Positions 17,720-24,736 of a stretch of 64,000 nucleotides of DNA are shown here, one piece after another (positions within the stretch are counted from its first letter, which is position 1; each line of letters begins with the position of its first letter). Source of the DNA: Pseudoalteromonas rhizosphaerae (GTDB lineage Bacteria > Pseudomonadota > Gammaproteobacteria > Enterobacterales > Alteromonadaceae). The notes below the pieces were generated by a model. The model had not been told where the DNA came from. It saw only the letters and a program-made list of their open reading frames with translations, and did not search any database. The stretch spans positions 310,001 through 374,000 of the forward strand of contig NZ_CABVLM010000003.1 of assembly GCF_902498845.1 (NCBI RefSeq), in the 5' to 3' direction. Position numbers and translations under genes: made by a program.

Positions 17720-18934
17720 ATTATCAAAGCTAAAAACCCACGACTCGTCTCACAAGAAGGCCGAAGCCAATCCGGCTTGCGTGCTCACAATGAACGTCGA
17801 ATTATGTCTTTAATTCGTCAACAAGGGAGTGCGCCAAAAGCCGAGATAGCACAAAAAACGGGTCTTTCTGCACAAGCCGTTACAGTTATTATCAATAGCT
17901 TAGAAGCCGAGTCGTTATTAATAAGAAAAGAGCCACAGCGTGGCCGTGTTGGCCAACCCACGATTCCGTTTGCCTTAAATCCTGATGGTGCTTTTGGCAT
18001 CGGCTTAAAAGTTGGTCGCCGAAGTTATGATTTAACCTTAATTGACTTGGTCGGAAATATTCGCGCAACCTTAAATGAATACTGTGCCTACCCTACTGTA
18101 AATAGTCTGCTCACTTTTCTAGAAAAAGGTATCAGCGTACTTAAAATGAGCTTAAGTGACGAGTTAGCCGAGCGTATTCTAGGTATTGGTGTTGCAACTC
18201 CTTTTGAAATTTGGAATTGGACTGAAGAAGCTGGCGCACCAAAGAAAGTAATGAATGAGTGGAAGTCTTTCGATTTTAAACAAAGAATCAATCAGATCAT
18301 CTCTCTTCCTGTCTATGTATGTAATGATGATACCGCAGCATGCTCAGCAGAGCTGAGCTTTGGCAACCCAGCTCGCTTTACTGATTTTTTATACATTTTT
18401 ATTGGCACTTTTATTGGTGGTGGAGTCGTTATAAATGAAACCTTATTTACCGGTAAAAAAGGCAATGCGGGAGCTATTGGCTCATTACCAAGGCCTGTAC
18501 TCAATAGTGAAGGCCAACTAACATCGCAACAGCTGATCATGCAGTCTTCGCTGTATATCCTTGAAAAAATGCTTAAAGATGATGGCTACAATACCGACAT
18601 AGTGTGGAGTTCAAAAGAATATTGGGGAGATTTAGGCCCTGTTTTAGATAAATGGATAGATCAAGTTGCAGATGGCCTTGCCTATGCAGCACTGTGCTCA
18701 CTGGCTATTTTTGATTTTGAAGCCATTGTGATTGATGGTGCAATCCCTATCAATGTAAGAGAGAAAATAGTATTAGCAACAAAGTCAAAATTAAGCCAAG
18801 CCGATCATCGTGGCATTTATCGCTGTGCCGTACAAAGCGGCTCTATTGGTGCTAAAGCTCAATCAATAGGTTGCGCTAACCTACCGTTAATTATAAACTT
18901 TTCTCAAGATAACGTCAGCCTTTCCCACAACTAG
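17720..18934 (+). CDS. ROK-family transcriptional regulator (non-canonical start)
   Basis: A ROK repressor of about 404 residues (NagC/Mlc/XylR type): N-terminal winged helix (NERRIMSLIRQQGSAPKAEIAQKTGLSAQAVTVI) and a sugar-kinase-like domain with IFIGTFIGGGVVINETLFTG. The Cys-rich zinc motif (CxCGxxGC) of typical ROK proteins is absent. The frame has no ATG or GTG start: an in-frame TAG is at 17708-17710, and the only start-like codons after it are ATC 17717, ATT 17720 and ATC 17723, then TTG 17777. ATT/ATC with AGGA at 17713-17716 is preferred. It gives an N-terminus IIKAKNPRLVSQEGRSQSG, which looks like genuine ROK sequence; TTG 17777 has no ribosome site. It probably controls the divergent permease and the downstream kinase. 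Confidence 0.85.
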   Translation: MIKAKNPRLVSQEGRSQSGLRAHNERRIMSLIRQQGSAPKAEIAQKTGLSAQAVTVIINSLEAESLLIRKEPQRGRVGQPTIPFALNPDGAFGIGLKVGRRSYDLTLIDLVGNIRATLNEYCAYPTVNSLLTFLEKGISVLKMSLSDELAERILGIGVATPFEIWNWTEEAGAPKKVMNEWKSFDFKQRINQIISLPVYVCNDDTAACSAELSFGNPARFTDFLYIFIGTFIGGGVVINETLFTGKKGNAGAIGSLPRPVLNSEGQLTSQQLIMQSSLYILEKMLKDDGYNTDIVWSSKEYWGDLGPVLDKWIDQVADGLAYAALCSLAIFDFEAIVIDGAIPINVREKIVLATKSKLSQADHRGIYRCAVQSGSIGAKAQSIGCANLPLIINFSQDNVSLSHN

Positions 18935-18956
18935 CTTCCAATAAATTTATCAAGCA

Positions 18957-18975
18957 GCCGGCGCTATTCGCCGGC
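18957..18975 (+). terminator. GC-rich hairpin after the ROK gene
   Basis: GCCGGCG (18957-18963) / CGCCGGC (18969-18975) with a 5-nt loop, flanked by AAGC and GCTT that extend the stem. The T tail is short. Confidence 0.7.
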
Positions 18976-18984
18976 GCTTTAATA

Positions 18985-19396
18985 TCCTGGATTACCCGCA
19001 AATAAATTCAATTAAATAACTCCATAAACTTGTACAAAAAAATAAGTAATAATAGTTGATTTATTACTTTTAGTTCTCTACATTCTATTTACAAATTTGC
19101 CCAAACTGGTGAGGCGGGTTGATAAAACAGCAAGTTTTTAATCACACGCAACAAAAGCAAAAAATGGTTTAGGATTTGGGCACATAATCGTAACGGGTAC
19201 ATCTGCTCAAGAAAGAGTGAATCTATCAATGCCATTAACCCAGCTAAGTTAGCTGGCTTGATTCGAGAAGATACATAAAGCGACGTATTTTTTGACACCA
19301 AAATCAATAACTGTCTTGGTGGTCAAGGCTTAGATTTAACCAAAGGTATCGTTTAAAACGAGACGACACCCTGACAATTTTTATAGGAATAACGTA
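18985..19396. other. intergenic region with decayed coding sequence
   Basis: About 410 bases before the kinase. A shared operator-like element is at 19052-19065. Downstream, one plus-strand frame reads …GYICSRKSESINAINPAKLAGLIREDT then stop, SDVFFDTKINNCLGGQGLDLTKGIV then stop (about 19187-19355). This looks like protein sequence broken by stops, i.e. the remains of a gene that once lay between promoter and kinase. The family is not recognised. Confidence 0.4.
19052..19065. promoter_or_regulatory. second copy of the shared 14-bp element, upstream of the kinase
   Basis: ATAGTTGATTTATT, the exact reverse complement of 17549-17562. It is embedded in a 7-bp inverted repeat GTAATAA…TTATTAC (19046-19067). 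It lies 330 nt before the kinase start, and the gap is filled by decayed sequence. Confidence 0.55.
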
Positions 19397-20362
19397 ATGG
19401 AAGTAGTTGCAATTGGTGAAGCCTTAATTGATTTACTCTCAAATGATTGTATAGATAAAACAGTATTAAACAGCGAGCCAGGATTCACTCAATTTGCAGG
19501 AGGTGCGCCCGCAAATGTAGCTGTCGCCGTAGCAAAGTTAGGCGGTTTGAGCTCACTGCTTGGTAAGGTAGGCGATGATCCGTTTGGTCGTTTTTTAATA
19601 AAGGCACTCGATACACATAATGTTAAAACATCACATGTTAGCTTTTCTAAAAAGGGTAAAACAGCACTAGCCTTTGTCTCATTAGATGAAAGCGGTGAAC
19701 GTACATTTGATTTTTACGATAAAGACGCCGCGCATTATGATTTGCAGATTTCCGATTTAACCCCCTCTTTATTTGCAGCCCCTAAAATAGTGAGCTTTTG
19801 CTCAGGCTCTTTAGCTAAGGCTCACATATTAAATACTACGTTAAATGCACTAAAACACTTTAAAGAAGCAGACTCGGTTACATGCTTTGATATTAATTTT
19901 CGACCTGCCTTTTGGGATGAACCACTTACAGCCCCATCCATTATTAATGATATAGCTAAAACGGTTGATGTTATTAAAGCAAGTAAAGATGAGCTGATAG
20001 CCCTGTATGGCATTGAGCATATTGAAACCACAATAAAAAGCTGGGTAGACAATGGCGTGTCATTGGTTTTAATGACTGATGGTGGCGAGCCAATTACATT
20101 TTCCTCATGCTCATTTAGTGGTACATATCCTTGTCCACCAGCGAATGTCGTAGATACCACAGCTGCCGGTGATGCTTTTGTAGGCGGTTTTTTATACCAA
20201 GTAGCTTCGCTAGTAAGTGATAAAAACGAATTTATTGATTGGGCCAATAATTTTGAAAAAGTATTAAAAGCAATCGACTTTGCAGCTAAGTGTGGCGCCT
20301 CAACTGTCGCAAAGTTTGGTGCATTCGACGCTTTACCAACGCAGCAAGACCTGTCTGCCTGA
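19397..20362 (+). CDS. PfkB-family sugar kinase (probable fructokinase)
   Basis: A 321-residue ribokinase-fold kinase. It starts VVAIGEALIDLLS; the first PfkB signature is GGAPANVAVAVAKLGG (35-50). The second is DTTAAGDAFVGGF, with catalytic base Asp259 and the anion-hole Gly-Ala-Gly variant AAG. The overall pattern (GEALID, FAGGAPANVA) is that of bacterial fructokinases that phosphorylate fructose to fructose-6-phosphate. It is the enzymatic member of the permease/ROK locus. ATAGGAA stands before the ATG. A 12-bp hairpin terminates it. Confidence 0.88.
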   Translation: MEVVAIGEALIDLLSNDCIDKTVLNSEPGFTQFAGGAPANVAVAVAKLGGLSSLLGKVGDDPFGRFLIKALDTHNVKTSHVSFSKKGKTALAFVSLDESGERTFDFYDKDAAHYDLQISDLTPSLFAAPKIVSFCSGSLAKAHILNTTLNALKHFKEADSVTCFDINFRPAFWDEPLTAPSIINDIAKTVDVIKASKDELIALYGIEHIETTIKSWVDNGVSLVLMTDGGEPITFSSCSFSGTYPCPPANVVDTTAAGDAFVGGFLYQVASLVSDKNEFIDWANNFEKVLKAIDFAAKCGASTVAKFGAFDALPTQQDLSA

Positions 20363-20402
20363 GCACTTACAATCAACCAGCCTATTTGTAACCTCTATTC
20401 TA

Positions 20403-20435
20403 ACGACTAAAACTCATATTTTTAGTTTTAGTCGT
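20403..20435 (+). terminator. hairpin terminator after the kinase
   Basis: Perfect 12-bp arms ACGACTAAAACT (20403-20414) and its complement (20424-20435), 9-nt loop. Confidence 0.7.
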
Positions 20436-20531
20436 CTAACAAAATCGCTTTTAAACTACTTTTACATTTAATACGTATAAAACTATTTATGCCTAATTAT
20501 TTATAAACGATACGGTTTTGATATCACCAGT

Positions 20532-22046
20532 ATGAAAGAAAAAATAAACATAGTCTGGTTTAAACGTGACTTACGCCTAAGCGATCATCAGCCTTTAAAA
20601 AATGCGTTTAGTAATGGCCTGCCCACACTATTAATTTATAACTTTGAACCTTTACTGCTTGCCGATGGGCATTACAACGAGCGGCATTGGCGCTTTGTCT
20701 ATCAATCTATTGTTGATTTAAATACCCAACTAGCTCGCTATAATAGCCGCGTGTATATATTTAATGAAGACATGCAAACCCTACTTGAATCGCTTCACTC
20801 GCAGTTTGCAATCACAAACATGTTTAGCCATCAAGAAATAGGGCTAAACAACACTTTTGAACGTGATAAAACCATTAAAGCATGGTGCCAACACCATCAT
20901 ATTAACTGGTTAGAGTCGCCAACCGGGGCTGTGATACGTGGCAAAAAAAATCGCCACAATTGGAACGAACGCTGGCAACAAACCATGAAAGCACCTATTG
21001 CTATACCTAATTGGAAGCAAATAAAGCCACTCATCCTTACTGACTATAAAACCCCCAAGCTGCCTAGTGCCTATACGCAAGATAATGAACATTTTCAGCA
21101 TGGGGGACCACGACTTGCCCGTGAAGTAATGCAAAGTTTTTTTGCTGAACGCGGTAAGGGTTATCAAAAAGGAATATCTAGCCCTAGTTTAAGCCGTACT
21201 CATTGCTCTAGACTATCGCCCTATTTAGCGTGGGGAAATATCAGCCTGAGGCAAGTGTATCAAATGGCGATTGACGCATACCATAGCACTTGTGCTGATA
21301 AAAAAGGTTGGCAGCGCCCGCTTGCTGCATTTGTATCTCGCCTGCACTGGCATTGCCATTTTATGCAAAAGTTTGAAAGCGAATGCAGCATGGAATTTAA
21401 AGCATTAAATCCGGGGTACCATGCATTTCCATATCGCGATGACGCACAAGTTACTAGCGATATTGAACGCTGGGCACAGGGGCAAACCGGTATTCCTATT
21501 ATTGATGCCTGCATGCGCTGTTTAAAAGCCACCGGTTATATTAATTTTAGAATGCGCGCTATGTTAGTTAGTTTTGTTACGCATCATTTAAATATTAGCT
21601 GGCAACATGCAAGCCTGCCGTTGGCTAACTATTTTTTAGACTTTGAACCGGGGATCCACTACCCGCAAATACAAATGCAAGCATCGGTTACGGGCATTAA
21701 TACTATTAGACATTACAACCCGATTAAACAATCTGAGGATCAAGACCCGAGCGGTGAATTTATAAAAAAATGGTGCCCAGAGCTTGAAAAGCTGCCTGTA
21801 GAATACTTGCATGAACCTTGGGAGCAAACACCCATGGAAGCATTATTTAACGACTTTAAACTAGGTGACGATTACCCTGCACCGATGATAGATTTAACCA
21901 AAGCGTCTAAAGAAGCGAGAGAACGGCTTTGGCAATATCGCGAACGTATTGAGGTTAAGCGCGCTATTCCTGCGATTTTAAAAAAGCATGTAAGCATCGC
22001 CCCTAGAACAAAAAGTACCAAGACAAACCATCACAATGGCTCATAA
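20532..22046 (+). CDS. atypical photolyase/cryptochrome-family flavoprotein
   Basis: A 504-residue member of the photolyase/cryptochrome superfamily. The antenna domain opens [18 protein letters not shown], and the C-terminal FAD domain has [28 protein letters not shown]. By eye, where E. coli photolyase has DLAANNGGWQW (flavin-contacting Asn378 and triad Trp382), this protein has [13 protein letters not shown], so the N5 Asn and the proximal Trp are replaced by His and Ile. It belongs to a divergent clade, and its repair or signalling role is uncertain. Its 3' end overlaps the DUF2256 gene by 11 nt, so the two are translationally linked. Confidence 0.85.
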   Translation: MKEKINIVWFKRDLRLSDHQPLKNAFSNGLPTLLIYNFEPLLLADGHYNERHWRFVYQSIVDLNTQLARYNSRVYIFNEDMQTLLESLHSQFAITNMFSHQEIGLNNTFERDKTIKAWCQHHHINWLESPTGAVIRGKKNRHNWNERWQQTMKAPIAIPNWKQIKPLILTDYKTPKLPSAYTQDNEHFQHGGPRLAREVMQSFFAERGKGYQKGISSPSLSRTHCSRLSPYLAWGNISLRQVYQMAIDAYHSTCADKKGWQRPLAAFVSRLHWHCHFMQKFESECSMEFKALNPGYHAFPYRDDAQVTSDIERWAQGQTGIPIIDACMRCLKATGYINFRMRAMLVSFVTHHLNISWQHASLPLANYFLDFEPGIHYPQIQMQASVTGINTIRHYNPIKQSEDQDPSGEFIKKWCPELEKLPVEYLHEPWEQTPMEALFNDFKLGDDYPAPMIDLTKASKEARERLWQYRERIEVKRAIPAILKKHVSIAPRTKSTKTNHHNGS

Positions 22047-22188
22047 AAAACTAACTTTACCGCAAAAAACCTGCCCCACTTGCAAACGTGATTTTGCTTG
22101 GCGTAAAAAATGGCAGCGCGACTGGGATAACGTTATTTACTGCTCAGAGCGTTGCAAACGCAATAAAAACGAAGAGTCAACGCGCTAG
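22036..22188 (+). CDS. DUF2256 small zinc-ribbon protein
   Basis: A 50-residue protein: a basic N-terminus, then [14 protein letters not shown] and YCSERCKR, i.e. two CxxC-like pairs forming a probable zinc site. This is the DUF2256 signature. It starts inside the last codons of the photolyase homologue (11-nt overlap, different frame). DUF2256 genes or domains are often found beside or fused to photolyase/cryptochrome genes, which supports a shared role. The molecular function is unknown; nucleic-acid binding is a guess from the zinc ribbon and Lys/Arg content. Confidence 0.88.
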   Translation: MAHKKLTLPQKTCPTCKRDFAWRKKWQRDWDNVIYCSERCKRNKNEESTR

Positions 22189-22291
22189 CTAAAATTTGCA
22201 GTTAAACAGAACAAAGCTTTGTTATTGATTCTAAAAATACGGTAACATCATTGTTATTATTAATAATAAATAGCAATAATTAAGGGATACT

Positions 22292-22846
22292 ATGAATTGT
22301 ACAAGTTGTGGTAAAGGGTTACTTAAACCGAGTTTTATTGAAGGTCAATTTCGTTCGCACACATGCACGCACTGTAATGGCCACTGGATACTAATCGAAG
22401 ACTTTGCAGCTTGGAAAGAGCGTAACCCAAACTTTGCATTTGCTGACAATATCTCATTCGAAGCCGACGCTAAAGACACTAAAAAAGCGTTAATTTGCCC
22501 AGTATCGGGGGTCATTATGCGTAAGTTTCGTATTTCATCATCAACTGACCACCGTATTGATTACAGCGCACCAGTAGGTGGGATCTGGTTAGATGCAGGT
22601 GAATGGGAATTACTAAAAGAAGAAGGCTTAGCTGGTACATTGAATGCAGTAGTAACACAGCAATGGCAAAACCAAATTAGAGAGCAAAGTACCAAGCAAA
22701 ACTTTAGTGACATATATGCTGATAAATTCGGCGCAGACACTTATACAAAAGTGAAAGAACTCAAAACATGGCTTAATGCACAACCGCAAAAAGCAGATTT
22801 GAGAGCCTACCTAATGGCTGAAGACCCATATTCTGCAGAAAAGTAA
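22292..22846 (+). CDS. zf-TFIIB-type zinc-ribbon protein
   Basis: A 184-residue cytoplasmic protein with an N-terminal ribbon MNCTSCGKGLLKPSF…HTCTHCNGHWI (two CxxC pairs). A second, degenerate unit follows (ICPVSGVIMRKFRIS…IDYSAPVGGIWLDAGEWELLKEEG). The GIWLDxGE(W)E(L)L element is the hallmark of zf-TFIIB (COG3809-like) proteins of unknown function; the second unit has lost most of its cysteines. The C-terminal 65 residues are helical and polar. AAGGGA precedes the ATG. It stands alone and is followed by a hairpin terminator. Confidence 0.8.
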   Translation: MNCTSCGKGLLKPSFIEGQFRSHTCTHCNGHWILIEDFAAWKERNPNFAFADNISFEADAKDTKKALICPVSGVIMRKFRISSSTDHRIDYSAPVGGIWLDAGEWELLKEEGLAGTLNAVVTQQWQNQIREQSTKQNFSDIYADKFGADTYTKVKELKTWLNAQPQKADLRAYLMAEDPYSAEK

Positions 22847-22861
22847 GCTGCTAAAAAAGTG

Positions 22862-22881
22862 GGACTCGCTGTATCGAGTCC
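22862..22881 (+). terminator. hairpin terminator after the zinc-ribbon gene
   Basis: GGACTCG (22862-22868) / CGAGTCC (22875-22881), 6-nt loop, then TTTC. Confidence 0.7.
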
Positions 22882-22884
22882 TTT

Positions 22885-23221
22885 CATCACAAAATACACC
22901 ACAGTCATTGTACTTGTTTAATTTTCTTATTGCTGTGTTAACCGCATGCGCCACTGTTTTACTGTTATACTCAAATGCTAATACGCAGAAGCCAATCGCG
23001 GCGATGTCATATTTACTTTCAACTTGTCATTCTATGCAAGTTAACCACCTGATTTAAAACCGCTTTACATTAAAAATACTAATTTAGTAAATAACAAAAC
23101 CCTTTACTGAGACCATTGTTTACAGTCAAGTGTTTCGCTTGCCTGAAAAACAGCCCACAGTTTGTTGGCGAAGTAGCATCATTCGTTTATGAACTCAGCA
23201 TACTTTAAACAAGGCGATAGC
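22885..23221. other. intergenic region, no gene seen
   Basis: About 335 bases with no protein-like frame. It holds the promoter of the dehydrogenase-like gene; no operator or RNA element was recognised. Confidence 0.4.
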
Positions 23222-24364
23222 ATGAGTGAATTAACTATTGGCGTAATTGGTACGTCACGCAAGACAGATGAACGACGTTACCCTGTCCACCCAGACCACC
23301 TTAAGCGCATTCCAGAACAACTTAGAAAACAACTGATCTTTGAACAAGGCTACGGCGAAGCTTTTAATGTGAGCGATGCGCAAATAGCCGCATTAACCGG
23401 TGGTGTTGCAAGTCGCAGTGATATTTTAACCAAAATAGGCACCGTGATCATCGCCAAACCGGTGCTTGCTGATTTACAGGAGCTACGTGAAGGTGGAACC
23501 CTTTGGGGCTACGTACATTGCGTACAACAACGCGAAATAACCCAAGCTGCACTTGATAGAAAACTCACTCTCATTGCGTTTGAAGATATGTTTGTATGGT
23601 CGCCGCAAGGCAATGTTGGTCGTCATACTTTTTATAAAAATAACGAAATGGCCGGCTACTGTGCGGTGTTACACGCACTGCAGCTCAAAGGTATTGATGG
23701 ACATTATGGTGATCAGCGTAAAACCATCATCTTTAGTTTTGGTGCTGTTAGTCGCGGTGCAATTTATGCACTCAAAGCCCATGGTTTTAGAGATATTACG
23801 ATTTGCATCCAGCGCCCCGATCACGAAGTACGCGAAGAGATCCTCGACTGCCATTACGTTAAAGTTCGCCAAGGCCAACACGATGAAGCACGGATGATGG
23901 TGGTTGAACACGATGGTACGCAACGGCCACTAACGGAGCTCATTAGCGAAGCCGATATTATCGTCAATGGCACTTTTCAAGAAACTGCAAACCCAGTTAA
24001 TTTTGTTATTGAATCTGAAGCGGACTGCCTAAAAGCAAATAGTTTAATTATAGATGTAAGCTGTGACGAAGGTATGGGGTTCTTTTTTGCTAAACCCACC
24101 ACATTTGCAAATCCGATGTTTCGCTATAAAACCGTTGATTATTACGCGGTTGATCATACACCTAGTTATTTATGGGAAAGCGCAACACGTTCAATCTCAG
24201 CCGCCATGATTGTATACTTACCTACAGTATTAGCAGGCAAGGCACAATGGCAAAAAGATGAAACCATCCGTCGCGCGATTAATATTGAAGACGGTATAAT
24301 CAAAAATACTGCGATTCTAGCGTTTCAAAAGCGCCAATTAAACCCGCCTTATAATGCACTTTAG
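23222..24364 (+). CDS. alanine dehydrogenase/PNT-family protein, N5-(carboxyethyl)ornithine synthase-like
   Basis: A 380-residue oxidoreductase of the alanine dehydrogenase/transhydrogenase N-terminal family. The N-terminal half has GTSRKTDERRYPVHPDHL, the substrate-side lysine/arginine region of the family. A nucleotide-binding Rossmann segment follows (IIFSFGAVSRGAIYALKAHGF). The closest recognised group is N5-(carboxyethyl)ornithine synthase, which couples pyruvate with an ornithine or lysine side chain using NADPH; opine-type chemistry is inferred. ATG 23222 is used because AAGG is placed upstream; the in-frame ATG at 23189 has no ribosome site. It converges with the flotillin operon. Confidence 0.75.
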   Translation: MSELTIGVIGTSRKTDERRYPVHPDHLKRIPEQLRKQLIFEQGYGEAFNVSDAQIAALTGGVASRSDILTKIGTVIIAKPVLADLQELREGGTLWGYVHCVQQREITQAALDRKLTLIAFEDMFVWSPQGNVGRHTFYKNNEMAGYCAVLHALQLKGIDGHYGDQRKTIIFSFGAVSRGAIYALKAHGFRDITICIQRPDHEVREEILDCHYVKVRQGQHDEARMMVVEHDGTQRPLTELISEADIIVNGTFQETANPVNFVIESEADCLKANSLIIDVSCDEGMGFFFAKPTTFANPMFRYKTVDYYAVDHTPSYLWESATRSISAAMIVYLPTVLAGKAQWQKDETIRRAINIEDGIIKNTAILAFQKRQLNPPYNAL

Positions 24365-24405
24365 TTAATAAACATAATTAGTTTTTCAAACATCAATAAA
24401 CACGC

Positions 24406-24425
24406 CGAGCAGTTAATCCTGCTCG
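24406..24425. terminator. hairpin between convergent transcription units
   Basis: CGAGCAG (24406-24412) / CTGCTCG (24419-24425), 6-nt loop, in the gap between the dehydrogenase-like gene and the lipoyl-domain gene. No strong T run is present on either side. Confidence 0.45.
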
Positions 24426-24444
24426 ACGAGTTCAACTGTAAGAG

Positions 24445-24708
24445 TCATTGTTCTGATGTTGTTTGCTCACCAGCGACTTTTTCTCTCAGTTGCATCACCA
24501 CTTGATCTGATATAGCTAAATCTCCTTGCTTGGCACTAAAGCTATGAACAACCCCGGCAGTGGTAGCAACCACTTCCAACACCACTTTATCAAAATCAAC
24601 ATCAAATAAAGTTTGGTCTCGTACTACGGCATCCCCCTCATTAACGTAAATTGCCGAAATCGTAGCCTTACCCATCATTCCTTGTAGTTCAGGTACTTTG
24701 ATATCCAT
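24445..24708 (-). CDS. stand-alone biotin/lipoyl-domain protein
   Basis: An 87-residue protein that is essentially one lipoyl/biotinyl domain: IKVPELQGMMGKATI…NEGDAV, then DFDKVVLEV with the modifiable Lys41, and a short Glu/Thr-rich tail. The DFDKVVLEV context is of the lipoyl type (DKA/V..E) rather than the biotin AMKM type. It is the last gene of the flotillin/AAA+ operon, 28 nt after the ATPase gene. A free swinging-arm domain outside a dehydrogenase or carboxylase locus is unusual. What it carries and to whom is unknown. Confidence 0.85.
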   Translation of the reverse strand: MDIKVPELQGMMGKATISAIYVNEGDAVVRDQTLFDVDFDKVVLEVVATTAGVVHSFSAKQGDLAISDQVVMQLREKVAGEQTTSEQ

Positions 24709-24736
24709 ATTGCTTCCTTTGTGGTTAATTTAAATG

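Noticed and set aside
19822..20376. 184-codon minus-strand frame opposite the sugar kinase
   Set aside because: The kinase signatures are on the plus strand; the antisense frame has no recognisable domain or ribosome site.
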